From Lentisphaeria bacterium (GTDB taxonomy: Bacteria; Verrucomicrobiota; Lentisphaeria; Oligosphaerales; Oligosphaeraceae): a stretch of 21,243 nucleotides of DNA. Below, in pieces: positions 13,861 to 21,229 of the stretch. Within the stretch, counting starts at the first letter, position 1. Every line of letters begins with the position of its first letter. The stretch is taken from positions 1-21,243 of the forward strand of contig JAEDNB010000012.1 in assembly GCA_016302725.1 (NCBI GenBank), in the 5' to 3' direction. The notes below the pieces were generated by a model, which saw only the letters and a program-made list of their open reading frames with translations, was not told where the DNA came from and searched no databases. A program made the translations under genes and the position numbers.

Positions 13861-16767
13861 TCAACCCCTTGGCGGGGGCGGGCACTCCAGGACCAGGATT
13901 TCCCCGAAGGGGACCTCCACCGTCCTTTCCGTGCTCCCCTGGACCAGGGTCGCCCGGGCGCTCCGCCGGTCCCACCAGCGGATGTTCAGAAGGTAGAAGC
14001 AACGGTGGCCGTCCTCCTGCTCATAGGCGGCGAACTCCACGTCCTCGTTGGCGCGGATCCAGCCTTGGCGCTCCTCGGCCAGGGCGCACTCCCGGGCCAG
14101 CCTTTGGAGGGCCTGGCCATAGGCCGGCAGCACCTCGGGATGGGCGGGCCATTCGGGGGAGGGGAAATAGAGGACCCGTCCCTGGCCCTCCTGGCGCTCC
14201 CGGAGGCCGGTGGCGGTGCGCCATTCCTTTCCCAGGAGGGTCTCCAGGGCCTCCTCCTGGGGGGGGAGAGTCAGGGGCTCCAGCCGTCCCAGGGCGGTAT
14301 TCAAGTGGCGTTTTCCCAGCAGGAGCGTGCCCCCTTGGCGGACGTAGCGGAGCATCTTTTCCCCATCCCCGGGGCGGTAGGTGTGCCATCCCAGGAGGGC
14401 CACGGCGCGGTAGGGGCTCCAATCGCCCTCCCAGGGAAGGAGATCCACGGGGCCGTAGGGAGTGCCGGTATACCATCCCTTGGGGGAGGAATCGCATTGG
14501 GAAACGTGGACCGCATCCAGGCGTGCCCTGGGGAAGAAGACCTTTGTCAGCTGGAAGGACTCCTCGGGGAGTCCGGGTTTCCATTCCTCGCCGTGATGGC
14601 ACCAGACATTCTTTCCGGAATCGAAGCAGCGCCAGCCGTCGTAGCGTCCCTGGAGGCAAGCCGCGGGCGTCACCAGCCGTCCCCTCCGGGGATGGTGTTC
14701 CAGGAACGTCCGGAACCGGTGGAAGGCCTCCTGGTGGAGCTGGCAGGCGTGGCTGAAGCGGTCGTAGTCCACATAGCCGTTCTCCATGCGCCAGAGCCCC
14801 TCCTCCACATTGATCTCCGTGGCTCCCTGGAGATAGCTGGTGGCCAGGGAGAGGAAGAGACGTTCCCCATGCTCCCGGCAATCCAGCGGGGTGGACCCCC
14901 ACTGGACGGCCAGATGCGTGCCGAAATTCTGCCTTCCATAGGCCCGGGAGGCCCCCCGGAGAGAGGAGAGGACCACCTCCTCCGGGCCATACATCTGCTC
15001 CGCCAGCAGGCAATCATATCCCGCCTGGAAGAAATAGCGGAAGAGGGTGGAGGGGCCGGAGTGCCGGGTGGAATCCCCCTTGGCCTCCTTCAGGTTCTCC
15101 ACAAAATACTGGGCTGCCTCCTTCATGTCCCGGCACTTCTCCGGATCGAAGAACCACCAGGTCTTGCCCTCCCTGCGCTTGGGACGCACATGGGGCTGGA
15201 TGCCGCCGGGATTGACGCCCCGGGAAAGGATGTCGCCGTAGGGTTCGGGAACCTCGTCCGTACCCCAGATTTTGTTGTCCCAGTAGCAGAGGGAGCCGTC
15301 GTTTTCATGGGCGCGCCGTCCGAGGTAAAAGGGTCCCTGGAGGAGTTCTTCCGGGGGATTGGCGGTCATGCCGGGGACTTCCCGTCCATCCACCATCAGG
15401 GTGTAGTGGATTCGGAGCTGGTTCAGGAGGGGAACCAGGGTGCGCCAGACCTCCTGGTGGAGGCCCCTTCCCCCGCCCCAGCGGTAGGAGTGGCGGAAGC
15501 AGAGGCAGTTTCCGATGTGGTTGGCCACATACCATTCCAGATAGCGTTCCATGTCCTCCCGTTCCATGGGGATGTAGACGGCGTCTCCCGTCCCCAGGCA
15601 GATATGGGGGGAGGAGTGTTCCGTCCGTTCCACGGTGAAGGAATCCTGGTGTTCCGGGGAGGACAGCTGGATGTCCTGGCGTTGGGCCTCCAGGGGTGGG
15701 AAGGGGAAGGCATGGAGGCCGGGCTGGGGGAAGTCCATCTGGCGTCCCCCCCCCGTGGTGACCACCACATGGGGTCGTGTGGTGCGGAGCAAGGCGGCAA
15801 AGGGTTCTCCCTTCGGCACCGTCTCCGGGGCGCCAATCAACTCGAAGTCATGGTTTCCCAGGAGGTGGAGTTCCAGCCCCTGGGGCACGAAACCGACGGC
15901 GGTGTCGTAGTCGTCCTCCAGGGTCAGGGTGAGGAGATGTTCTCCGGGGGCCAGGGGGCCCGCCTCGAAAGTGTATTCCGGGCGGCGGACGATGGAGGAG
16001 TATTTTTCTCCCCGGAAGATTTCCCTTCCGTCCACCCGGAGGGTGCATTCCAGCCAATCCCGCCGGGAGAGGTTTTCTCCCAGATAATTGAAGCGGGTTC
16101 TCCGGCTTTGGGTGGGCGCCAGGGGGGGCGCCACATTCTCCCCGCCCTCGGGCGCCAGGCGGGGGCTTCCCGTCTTCAGGGCGCCCCTGGCCTCCACCAC
16201 CCCCATGCGCAGGATGGCGCAGGCCACATTCTCCGGCATGGGAAATTCCGTGGACACCTCCTGCCAGTCGTAACTTCCCTCCGGATAGGGGAGGAAGACC
16301 ACCTGGTCGGGGGAATCAAAGACATCGTGGGGATGACGCCCCTCCTTCTGCCAGTACAGCTCCAGGGCAAGCCCCGTCCCCTCGCCACACCGGAACTCCT
16401 CCCCCGTCACCCACTGGGAAAGCCGACAGGGCTTTCCGGGAGACAGCTCCTCCCGGTAGAATTTCAAGTAGGCATTGCAGGGGCGCCGGTCCCCCCGGCA
16501 GGGCCAGCGCAGGGCATAGGCCTCCCCGGCCACTCCCTCCCGGGTAAGGGCGTCATCCACGCCCATGGAGATGGCGTAGGTGGCCCCCCATTCCGTGCGC
16601 CAACGCCAAAAGTAGTCCGTCTCCCCCAGCAGGCGAAGGCGGCACGTGGCGGGGAAATCGCAGGGGGGCACAGTGAAGGGGAAATGCCATTCGCCCCGGG
16701 GGGGGATGTACTGGCTGCGGTCTCCCAACGGAAGGCGGAAGAGTTCGTGGCGGATGAAACGACGCAT
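13861..16767 (-). CDS. Large unassigned protein, glycoside hydrolase-like
   Basis: A 968-residue protein I cannot place in a named family. Residues 1-360 appear to be beta-rich carbohydrate-binding-like domains. Residues 390-690 resemble a TIM-barrel glycosidase core, ending in a segment with TEINVEEGLW (650-659) where E655 or E656 could be catalytic. Residues 780-890 resemble an amidotransferase-like trimerisation domain (RAVALLGWHTY, then RQGGTLLLGKR). Residues 905-968 form a small beta-sandwich. The last two modules mirror the neighbouring 678-residue gene, which lies 67 nt downstream, so both probably serve one carbohydrate pathway. No signal peptide. I chose ATG 16767: it lies 38 nt after the predicted transcription start from TTGAAA-16-TACATT. 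The TTG at 16839 is upstream of that start. No Shine-Dalgarno is visible. The hydrolase role is inference. Confidence 0.72.
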   Translation of the reverse strand: MRRFIRHELFRLPLGDRSQYIPPRGEWHFPFTVPPCDFPATCRLRLLGETDYFWRWRTEWGATYAISMGVDDALTREGVAGEAYALRWPCRGDRRPCNAYLKFYREELSPGKPCRLSQWVTGEEFRCGEGTGLALELYWQKEGRHPHDVFDSPDQVVFLPYPEGSYDWQEVSTEFPMPENVACAILRMGVVEARGALKTGSPRLAPEGGENVAPPLAPTQSRRTRFNYLGENLSRRDWLECTLRVDGREIFRGEKYSSIVRRPEYTFEAGPLAPGEHLLTLTLEDDYDTAVGFVPQGLELHLLGNHDFELIGAPETVPKGEPFAALLRTTRPHVVVTTGGGRQMDFPQPGLHAFPFPPLEAQRQDIQLSSPEHQDSFTVERTEHSSPHICLGTGDAVYIPMEREDMERYLEWYVANHIGNCLCFRHSYRWGGGRGLHQEVWRTLVPLLNQLRIHYTLMVDGREVPGMTANPPEELLQGPFYLGRRAHENDGSLCYWDNKIWGTDEVPEPYGDILSRGVNPGGIQPHVRPKRREGKTWWFFDPEKCRDMKEAAQYFVENLKEAKGDSTRHSGPSTLFRYFFQAGYDCLLAEQMYGPEEVVLSSLRGASRAYGRQNFGTHLAVQWGSTPLDCREHGERLFLSLATSYLQGATEINVEEGLWRMENGYVDYDRFSHACQLHQEAFHRFRTFLEHHPRRGRLVTPAACLQGRYDGWRCFDSGKNVWCHHGEEWKPGLPEESFQLTKVFFPRARLDAVHVSQCDSSPKGWYTGTPYGPVDLLPWEGDWSPYRAVALLGWHTYRPGDGEKMLRYVRQGGTLLLGKRHLNTALGRLEPLTLPPQEEALETLLGKEWRTATGLRERQEGQGRVLYFPSPEWPAHPEVLPAYGQALQRLARECALAEERQGWIRANEDVEFAAYEQEDGHRCFYLLNIRWWDRRSARATLVQGSTERTVEVPFGEILVLECPPPPRG

Positions 16768-16811
16768 GGGAACGGGGATTTTTGAGGGCGGGGAAAGGAG
16801 GACTCCGGGAG

Positions 16812-16839
16812 AATGTAAGAAGAGGGGGAGATTTTTCAA
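16812..16839 (-). promoter_or_regulatory. Predicted promoter of the glycoside hydrolase pair
   Basis: On the minus strand TTGAAA (16839-16834, 5 of 6 to consensus) and TACATT (16817-16812, 4 of 6) are 16 nt apart. Transcription would start near 16805, about 38 nt before the chosen ATG at 16767. Confidence 0.5.
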
Positions 16840-16892
16840 ACACCGTCCCTGCCTCCCCCCGGAAAAAGTTTTCCCCTCTCCTGGGAAGAGAC

Positions 16893-16922
16893 TGGAAAAA
16901 CTCCCGGGCCAGACCCTATATT
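16893..16922 (+). promoter_or_regulatory. Possible promoter of the DUF1565-like gene
   Basis: TGGAAA (16893-16898) and TATATT (16917-16922) are 18 nt apart, about 70 nt before the damaged start at 16991. It diverges from the promoter of the glycoside hydrolase pair. The -35 box is a weak match. Confidence 0.3.
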
Positions 16923-16990
16923 AAACAGGGCGTGCGCTCCCACGGCCGATTTCCTTTTTTCCGGTTCCCTTCATCAAGGACTTCATCGCC

Positions 16991-17766
16991 ATCAAAAGAC
17001 TTCTGACCCTTCTCACCTGTCTCTCCCTCTCCCTGGCGCTTTGCGGCGCAGAATGGTTTGTCTTTCCTGAAACCGGCAAGAAGAAAAATCCCGGCACCAA
17101 GGCAGAACCCCTGAAGAGCATCGCCAACGCCATCAAGAAGGCCGAGGCCGGGGATACCCTCTACCTGGCCGCCGGACTCTACACCGGCGCCATGGGCGCC
17201 AGCGAAATCGTGGTGGACAAGCCCCTCATCATCAAGGGCGGATACACCACCGACTTCTCCTCCCGGGATGTCATCGCCGACATCGAGAAGAACATCTTCG
17301 GCCTCAACATCACCGCCGGTGTGAACCATGCCAAGGGCGACGCCAAAAAGAAGAAGGTCTCCCTGGATGAAAACACCTTCTTCCTGAACCGCAAGGGAGA
17401 CATCGACCTCCAGGGTGGCGGAGCCGTCCTCCTCTCCCTGAAGATGGCGGACGACGAGTTCGAGGAATTGGAGGATGCCCTGGACATGGAGAGCGTGGAG
17501 GAAAACATCTCCCTGAACAAAACCCCTCCGTCTTCAAGGGCCGCTTCAACGAGGCCTGCCTCAACGGCTTCCTGAATGCCTCATACTCCGAGACCCTGGA
17601 CTACGATGAAAACTCCGACGCCAACCTCTTCCGTTCCGCCCTGGGCATGAACAAGGTGGGCAAGATGGAATCCAAGGTTTACATGTACGCCAACCGCTAT
17701 CCCCTGGAGGAGTGCTCCAAGTTCTTCGGCGCCATGGAAGGCTACGGCGCCCAGATGCCCCGATAG
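16991..17766 (+). pseudogene. Secreted DUF1565-like protein, no standard start and frameshifted
   Basis: Two reading frames join into one protein of about 258 residues. It opens with a good signal peptide (KRLL, hydrophobic core, SPase I site near CGA), then a DUF1565-like beta-helix start (FVFPETG, NPGTKAEPLKSI, AEAGDTLYLAAGLYTG). The codon where ATG belongs is ATC at 16991, with AAGGA 10 nt upstream; no ATG, GTG or TTG precedes the signal peptide in this frame. The first frame runs to a stop at 17573-17575, but coding quality moves to the -1 frame at 17519-17530 (AAAACCCC), from VFKGRFNEACLNG to the TAG at 17764-17766. Adding one base to A4 or C4 restores a smooth reading through NPSVFKG. 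The longest ATG-started piece is 17192-17575. Either a decaying gene or two sequencing errors; the family role is unknown. Confidence 0.7.
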
Positions 17767-17927
17767 TCAGCCAAGTCCTGCCTTCCCAGGCCCGGCGCCC
17801 GGGGAGGCGTCCCTGGACTCCCTTCCCCGGAGTCGCCTCACTCCCGTCCCGCCCTCCGCCCCCCGACGTGGGCAGAGGAGCGGGATTTCCTGTTTTCTCC
17901 CCGTTCTCCCCTGTCTTCCCTCTTCCC

Positions 17928-18884
17928 GTGTCCACTCCCCTTTCCCTTTTCCTGGGCCTCATTGGGCTCGTCATCCTCACCTACGGCGCCGACCTTCTGG
18001 TCAAGGGAGGCGTACGCATTGCGGAAACCCTGGGCATTCCCTCCGTCATCATCGGCCTGACCCTGGTCTCCTTTGCCACCAGCGCCCCGGAACTGGTGGT
18101 CAGCGTCCAGGCGGCGCTCAAGGGCTCCGGGGACATCAGCCTGGGCAACGTGGTAGGCTCCAACATCTGCAACACGGCCCTGATTCTGGGGACGGCGGCC
18201 GTCATCACCCCCCTGACCGTCCACCGGAAGATGCTCCGCTTTGACACCCCGGTTCTGGTGGTAGTCTCCCTGCTCCTGCTCCTGTTCATCGCCGTGGCCC
18301 ATGGCATCGGGCGACTCCAGGCGCTGCTCCTTCTCCTGCTCTTCGGGGTCTACATGGGCAAGCACATCCGGGATGCCCTCAAAGGCAAGGAGGCCCCCTC
18401 CGAGGAGATTCCGGAATTTAAGCGCCCCCTTCCCCTCTGGCAGGCGTCTCTCCTGGTGCTTCTGGGACTGGCTGGCCTGGTGGGCGGCGCGAAGCTCTTC
18501 GTCAACGGGGCGGTGACCCTGGCCAGGCTCTTCCAGGTCTCCGACGCCGTCATCGGGCTTACCATCGTCTCCGTAGGCACCAGCCTCCCCGAACTGGCCA
18601 CCTCCGCCGTGGCCGCCCTCCGGAAGGAGAACGACATTGCCGTGGGCAACGTGGTGGGCTCCAATATCTTCAATATCCTGGCCATCCTGGGGATCGCCCC
18701 CCTAGTTCGCCCCATCCAGGCAGTGGGAATCCACACCGTGGACCTGGCCGCCATGGCCGGCGTCACCATCCTCATGCTGGGGATGGCCTATACCGGCAAG
18801 TCCATCCGCCGCTGGGAGGGGGGCGTCCTCCTCCTGTGTTACGCCGCCTACCTGGTCTGGCTGGTCTTCCACGCCGGCGCCTAG
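17928..18884 (+). CDS. Sodium/calcium exchanger family (CaCA, YrbG-like) membrane protein
   Basis: A 318-residue inner-membrane cation antiporter predicted to export Ca2+ in exchange for Na+ or H+. It has about ten hydrophobic helices and both inverted alpha repeats: GLTLVSFATSAPE (43-55) with GNVVGSN (73-79), and GLTIVSVGTSLPE (210-222) with GNVVGSN (240-246). E55 and E222 are the expected ion-coordinating glutamates. The charged cytoplasmic loop (about 144-167) lies between the two halves. Length fits the YrbG subgroup. I chose GTG 17928, which starts directly before the first helix; no Shine-Dalgarno is visible, and an upstream in-frame GTG at 17868 would add 20 residues. The sigma-54 activator gene follows after 15 nt. 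Ion specificity cannot be read from the sequence. Confidence 0.9.
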   Translation: MSTPLSLFLGLIGLVILTYGADLLVKGGVRIAETLGIPSVIIGLTLVSFATSAPELVVSVQAALKGSGDISLGNVVGSNICNTALILGTAAVITPLTVHRKMLRFDTPVLVVVSLLLLLFIAVAHGIGRLQALLLLLLFGVYMGKHIRDALKGKEAPSEEIPEFKRPLPLWQASLLVLLGLAGLVGGAKLFVNGAVTLARLFQVSDAVIGLTIVSVGTSLPELATSAVAALRKENDIAVGNVVGSNIFNILAILGIAPLVRPIQAVGIHTVDLAAMAGVTILMLGMAYTGKSIRRWEGGVLLLCYAAYLVWLVFHAGA

Positions 18885-18899
18885 CCCCGCCCCCCCCGC

Positions 18900-20414
18900 A
18901 TGGATTTCTTTTCCCCCCAGCAATGGGAGCAAGCCCAGTGGATTGGCAAACTCGCCGTCGTCAACCCCTTCTGCGAGGAGCGGACCCAAGTGGAACGCCA
19001 TCTGCTGGGCAAACGCCACCAGGAGCGGTACCGGGTCTGGAATAGCGTGGACGGCGAACTCTCCGTCAACCAAAACCTCTCCATCCTGGACGACCTCTGC
19101 GACAGCCTGGTGAGGGACGGGCTCTCCCGCTGGGACGCCTGCGGCAAGGATTTGGACGAGCAGCAACTGCAATCCTGGGACCTGCTCTGCCTCTATTGGC
19201 TTTTCAGCCGGCAACGCCGTCCCATGTGCGCCAATGTCTACCTGGGGGAGCAGTCCGAGAGCGCGACATCGAATCTCTATCCTGCCTTTCTCCAGGACTT
19301 TTCCCAGTGTCTCCTTCGTCCGGGGCGCCGTGTGCCCACGGAGTATTCCCCGGAGGGGATATTCGCCCTTTTCCACCAACTGCACCGGGCCTTCAACTAC
19401 ACTTTCGACTTCATCGCGGGGGGGACTCTGGCGGCGGCGAACCTTCGCTCCTCCATCTGGCAATCCATCTTCACCCACGACCTGCGGCGCTACTACCACC
19501 ATTTGCGCGGCAGCATGAACCAGGTCACCACCTTGATTACCGGGGAATCCGGCACAGGCAAGGAACTGGTGGCGCGAGCCATCGCCCTCTCCCAGCACAT
19601 CCCCTTCGACCCAAAGACAAGGGGGTTTTCCACCAATCACCTCCGCGGCTTCTACGCGGTGCAACTCTCCGCCATGCCCCAGGCCCTGGTGGAATCCGCC
19701 CTCTTCGGGCATGTGCGGGGAGCCTTCACCGGCGCCATCCAGGACCGCCAGGGCTGCTTCGAGGCATGCCATCCCTGCGGATGCATCTTCCTGGATGAAA
19801 TCGGGGAGGTCAGCCAGGAAATCCAGGTAAAACTCCTCCGCCTCCTCCAAACCAGGGAATTCCAGCGAATCGGAGACGAAACCCTCCGGCGCTTCCCCGG
19901 AAAGGTCATCGCGGCAACCAACGCCGACCTCAAGGAAAACTGCCAAAAGGGACTCTTCCGCCAGGACCTCCTCTTCCGAATCTGCTCCGATACCATCCAG
20001 ACCGCCCCCCTCCGAACCCTCATCGACAGCCAGGAACAGGAATTGCGCCAGTTCGTCACCGTCCTCTCCAAACGAATGCTGGAAGAGGACACCGCCGCGG
20101 AAGAGTTCGCCACCGCCGCCAGCGACTGGATTGTCTCCCACCTGGGCCTGGACTATGGATGGCCAGGCAACGTCCGGGAACTGGAGCAATGCCTGCGCAA
20201 CTTGCTCATCCGAGGGGAATACCACCCATTCCACAGCTTCCCCGAAGAAAAAAAACGGCTCCCTTGGCGGGAATGGCTGAAGGAGCATCCCCTTACGGCA
20301 GAGGAGATGATGATGCAGTATCTCCAGGCCCTCTACGAACAGGAGGGCACCCTGGCGGCCGTCGCTCGAAAGGCCGGACTGGACCCCCGCACCGTCAAAA
20401 AATACCTCCACTGA
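18900..20414 (+). CDS. Sigma-54-dependent transcriptional activator
   Basis: A 504-residue bacterial enhancer-binding protein that would use ATP to open promoters held by sigma-54 RNA polymerase. Residues 1-185 are a regulatory domain I do not recognise, starting with KLAVVNPFCEER (17-28); it has no response-regulator, PAS or GAF signature I can see. The AAA+ core carries Walker A GESGTGKE (215-222), the sigma-54 contact loop GAFTGA (274-279), Walker B IFLDEIGE (296-303), arginines R354 and R360, and sensor II GNVRELE (423-429). About 14 extra residues precede the GAFTGA strand (near 235-250). The C-terminal helix-turn-helix is GTLAAVARKAGLDPRTVKKY (483-502). There is no Shine-Dalgarno; a C8 run precedes the ATG, which lies 15 nt after the exchanger gene, suggesting co-transcription. 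Its target promoter is not evident here. Confidence 0.92.
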   Translation: MDFFSPQQWEQAQWIGKLAVVNPFCEERTQVERHLLGKRHQERYRVWNSVDGELSVNQNLSILDDLCDSLVRDGLSRWDACGKDLDEQQLQSWDLLCLYWLFSRQRRPMCANVYLGEQSESATSNLYPAFLQDFSQCLLRPGRRVPTEYSPEGIFALFHQLHRAFNYTFDFIAGGTLAAANLRSSIWQSIFTHDLRRYYHHLRGSMNQVTTLITGESGTGKELVARAIALSQHIPFDPKTRGFSTNHLRGFYAVQLSAMPQALVESALFGHVRGAFTGAIQDRQGCFEACHPCGCIFLDEIGEVSQEIQVKLLRLLQTREFQRIGDETLRRFPGKVIAATNADLKENCQKGLFRQDLLFRICSDTIQTAPLRTLIDSQEQELRQFVTVLSKRMLEEDTAAEEFATAASDWIVSHLGLDYGWPGNVRELEQCLRNLLIRGEYHPFHSFPEEKKRLPWREWLKEHPLTAEEMMMQYLQALYEQEGTLAAVARKAGLDPRTVKKYLH

Positions 20415-20441
20415 CCCCCCAGGGGAATGGCTTAGATTTAT

Positions 20442-20466
20442 ATAACTTATTTATTATTAAGTAGTT
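20442..20466 (-). repeat. AT-rich 3' element, copy 2
   Basis: On the minus strand this 25-nt block matches copy 1 (1891-1915) at 22 of 25 positions. It lies 12 nt downstream (in minus-strand sense) of the hairpin at 20479-20507, just as copy 1 follows a GC-rich hairpin by 8 nt. Confidence 0.6.
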
Positions 20467-20478
20467 ACAAAAAAAACA

Positions 20479-20507
20479 GAGGCATCCCCCGGAATGGGGG
20501 ATGCCTC
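20479..20507 (-). terminator. Strong intrinsic terminator for the minus-strand genes
   Basis: GAGGCATCCCCC (20479-20490) pairs perfectly over 12 bp with its complement at 20496-20507 around a 5-nt loop. On the minus strand the stem is followed, after TG, by eight T residues. It lies 50 nt after the stop codon of the small minus-strand frame ending at 20558. It also faces the sigma-54 activator gene but has only a weak T stretch in that direction. Confidence 0.88.
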
Positions 20508-20557
20508 CTTGGATTTTCCCCTTTAGGGGGGAGGTGGGTTGGCAGGTGGATTTTTGC

Positions 20558-20773
20558 CTAGAGTTCACCTCGGAGCAGCAGCCTGCCGACAAACCACCAG
20601 CAAAAGGCGGTAGAGAGAAGGATCACGCCAGCGATCATGGGATTTCCAGCCGGGGCATCCCCCGGCTCCTCCAGCGTTATCCGTCTTCCCGCATTGCCGC
20701 CGGGGGCGGAAAGACGGTGGAGACAGAGTGTGCCGCCCGATTTTTCCCGTCGGCGGCCTTCTTTTCCCTGCAT
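20558..20773 (-). CDS. Small membrane protein frame of unknown function
   Basis: A 71-residue frame with a basic, polar first half and a C-terminal hydrophobic helix (MIAGVILLSTAFCWWFVG, 46-63) followed by a short positive tail. I do not recognise it. It is in the same reading phase as the frame at 20813-21229, separated only by one TGA and 13 sense codons, so it may be the distal part of one interrupted gene. There is no Shine-Dalgarno before the ATG at 20773; an internal ATG at 20638 would give only the membrane helix. The strong terminator 50 nt downstream shows that this strand is transcribed to here. Confidence 0.45.
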   Translation of the reverse strand: MQGKEGRRREKSGGTLCLHRLSAPGGNAGRRITLEEPGDAPAGNPMIAGVILLSTAFCWWFVGRLLLRGEL

Positions 20774-20812
20774 GGGGAAGAGAAGCGGGGTGGGCGGAGG
20801 GGGTCGTGGGAA

Positions 20813-21229
20813 TCAGGCGTGGAGATGGCGTGGTCCTGCGCGGACGGGGCATTGGCGGGTGCGTTCCACCCGCCTGGGGGAATCAGGCCAATGGAGGGCA
20901 TGGCCCAGGGGGGCGCGGGAAGGCGTGTCGGCTTCAGGGGAGGGGCTCCCCGCCGTCATCCACCACTGCGCCCTTCCCTGGGCTGCGCCGCGCCGCAGGG
21001 TTGCGGCGGAGGAGGAGAGGTGGCTTTCCCTCCAGGGGGTGCCCCACTCCTGGAGGGCCCTGGGGAGGGCGGCCAGGCACGGCCTCCCCTTTGCCTGGGG
21101 TTCCAGGGAATGGCGTCCCCCCCGTGCGGCCTCCTGCCTGCCAGGGGAAAGCAGGAGGGAGAAGGCAAACAGGAGGAGAAGCAACGAGGCCTTCCGCCGT
21201 TTTTGCATGGTTGCCTGTTCTCTTCTCAT
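20813..21229 (-). CDS. Hypothetical exported or membrane-anchored protein
   Basis: A 138-residue frame with a clear N-terminal signal sequence or anchor: a basic KRRK stretch, then a leucine-rich core (about residues 14-27). The remainder is rich in Arg, Pro, Ala and Ser with no motif I recognise. Third codon positions are mostly G or C, as in real genes of this window. The start is either ATG 21229, with GAGG 5 nt upstream, or ATG 21208, which gives a more typical short n-region. The frame ends at a TGA (20815-20813), but stays open afterwards into the 71-residue frame with a C-terminal helix; read together they would make a protein of about 223 residues anchored at both ends. The window ends 14 nt upstream, so its operon partners are unseen. 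Confidence 0.55.
   Translation of the reverse strand: MRREQATMQKRRKASLLLLLFAFSLLLSPGRQEAARGGRHSLEPQAKGRPCLAALPRALQEWGTPWRESHLSSSAATLRRGAAQGRAQWWMTAGSPSPEADTPSRAPLGHALHWPDSPRRVERTRQCPVRAGPRHLHA

Noticed and set aside
15746..15754. G9 run (on the coding strand) in the 968-residue gene, and G/C runs of eight at 11504-11511, 12987-12994 and 16698-16705, as phase-variation tracts.
   Set aside because: They are shorter than the C10 tract, are explained by frequent GGG and CCC codons, and are not in genes where switching is expected.
13792..16785. A 997-codon open frame on the plus strand opposite the glycoside hydrolase pair, and similar long frames at 9114-11723 (-), 5969-8008 (-), 18702-20411 (-), 1947-3551 (+) and 2702-4099 (+).
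   Set aside because: They lie opposite genes with clear domain motifs. Strong G/C bias at third codon positions removes stop codons from the complementary frame, which produces such shadows. Their translations are low in complexity and have no recognisable motif.
16768..16839. A TTG start at 16839 extending the 968-residue protein by 24 residues.
   Set aside because: It has no ribosome-binding site, overlaps the predicted -35 box, and would lie upstream of the predicted transcription start.
17030..17052. Lipoprotein signal at the cysteine in LALCGA of the DUF1565-like gene.
   Set aside because: The residue before the cysteine is leucine; lipoboxes need Gly, Ala or Ser there. Ordinary signal peptidase I cleavage after CGA fits better.
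17516..17530. Programmed -1 ribosomal frameshift in the DUF1565-like gene.
   Set aside because: The sequence AACAAAACCCCT in frame does not form an X XXY YYZ slippery heptamer, and the missing start codon in the same gene makes mutation or sequencing error more likely.
17800..17860. Imperfect hairpin around GACTCC and GGAGTC between the DUF1565-like gene and the exchanger as a terminator.
   Set aside because: The stem is short and interrupted, and no T run follows on either strand.
20813..20815. Selenocysteine or recoded TGA between the two small minus-strand frames.
   Set aside because: TGA is used as an ordinary stop by several genes here (flavodiiron, pyrK-like, kinase), I see no selenocysteine insertion hairpin, and there is no redox motif around the codon.
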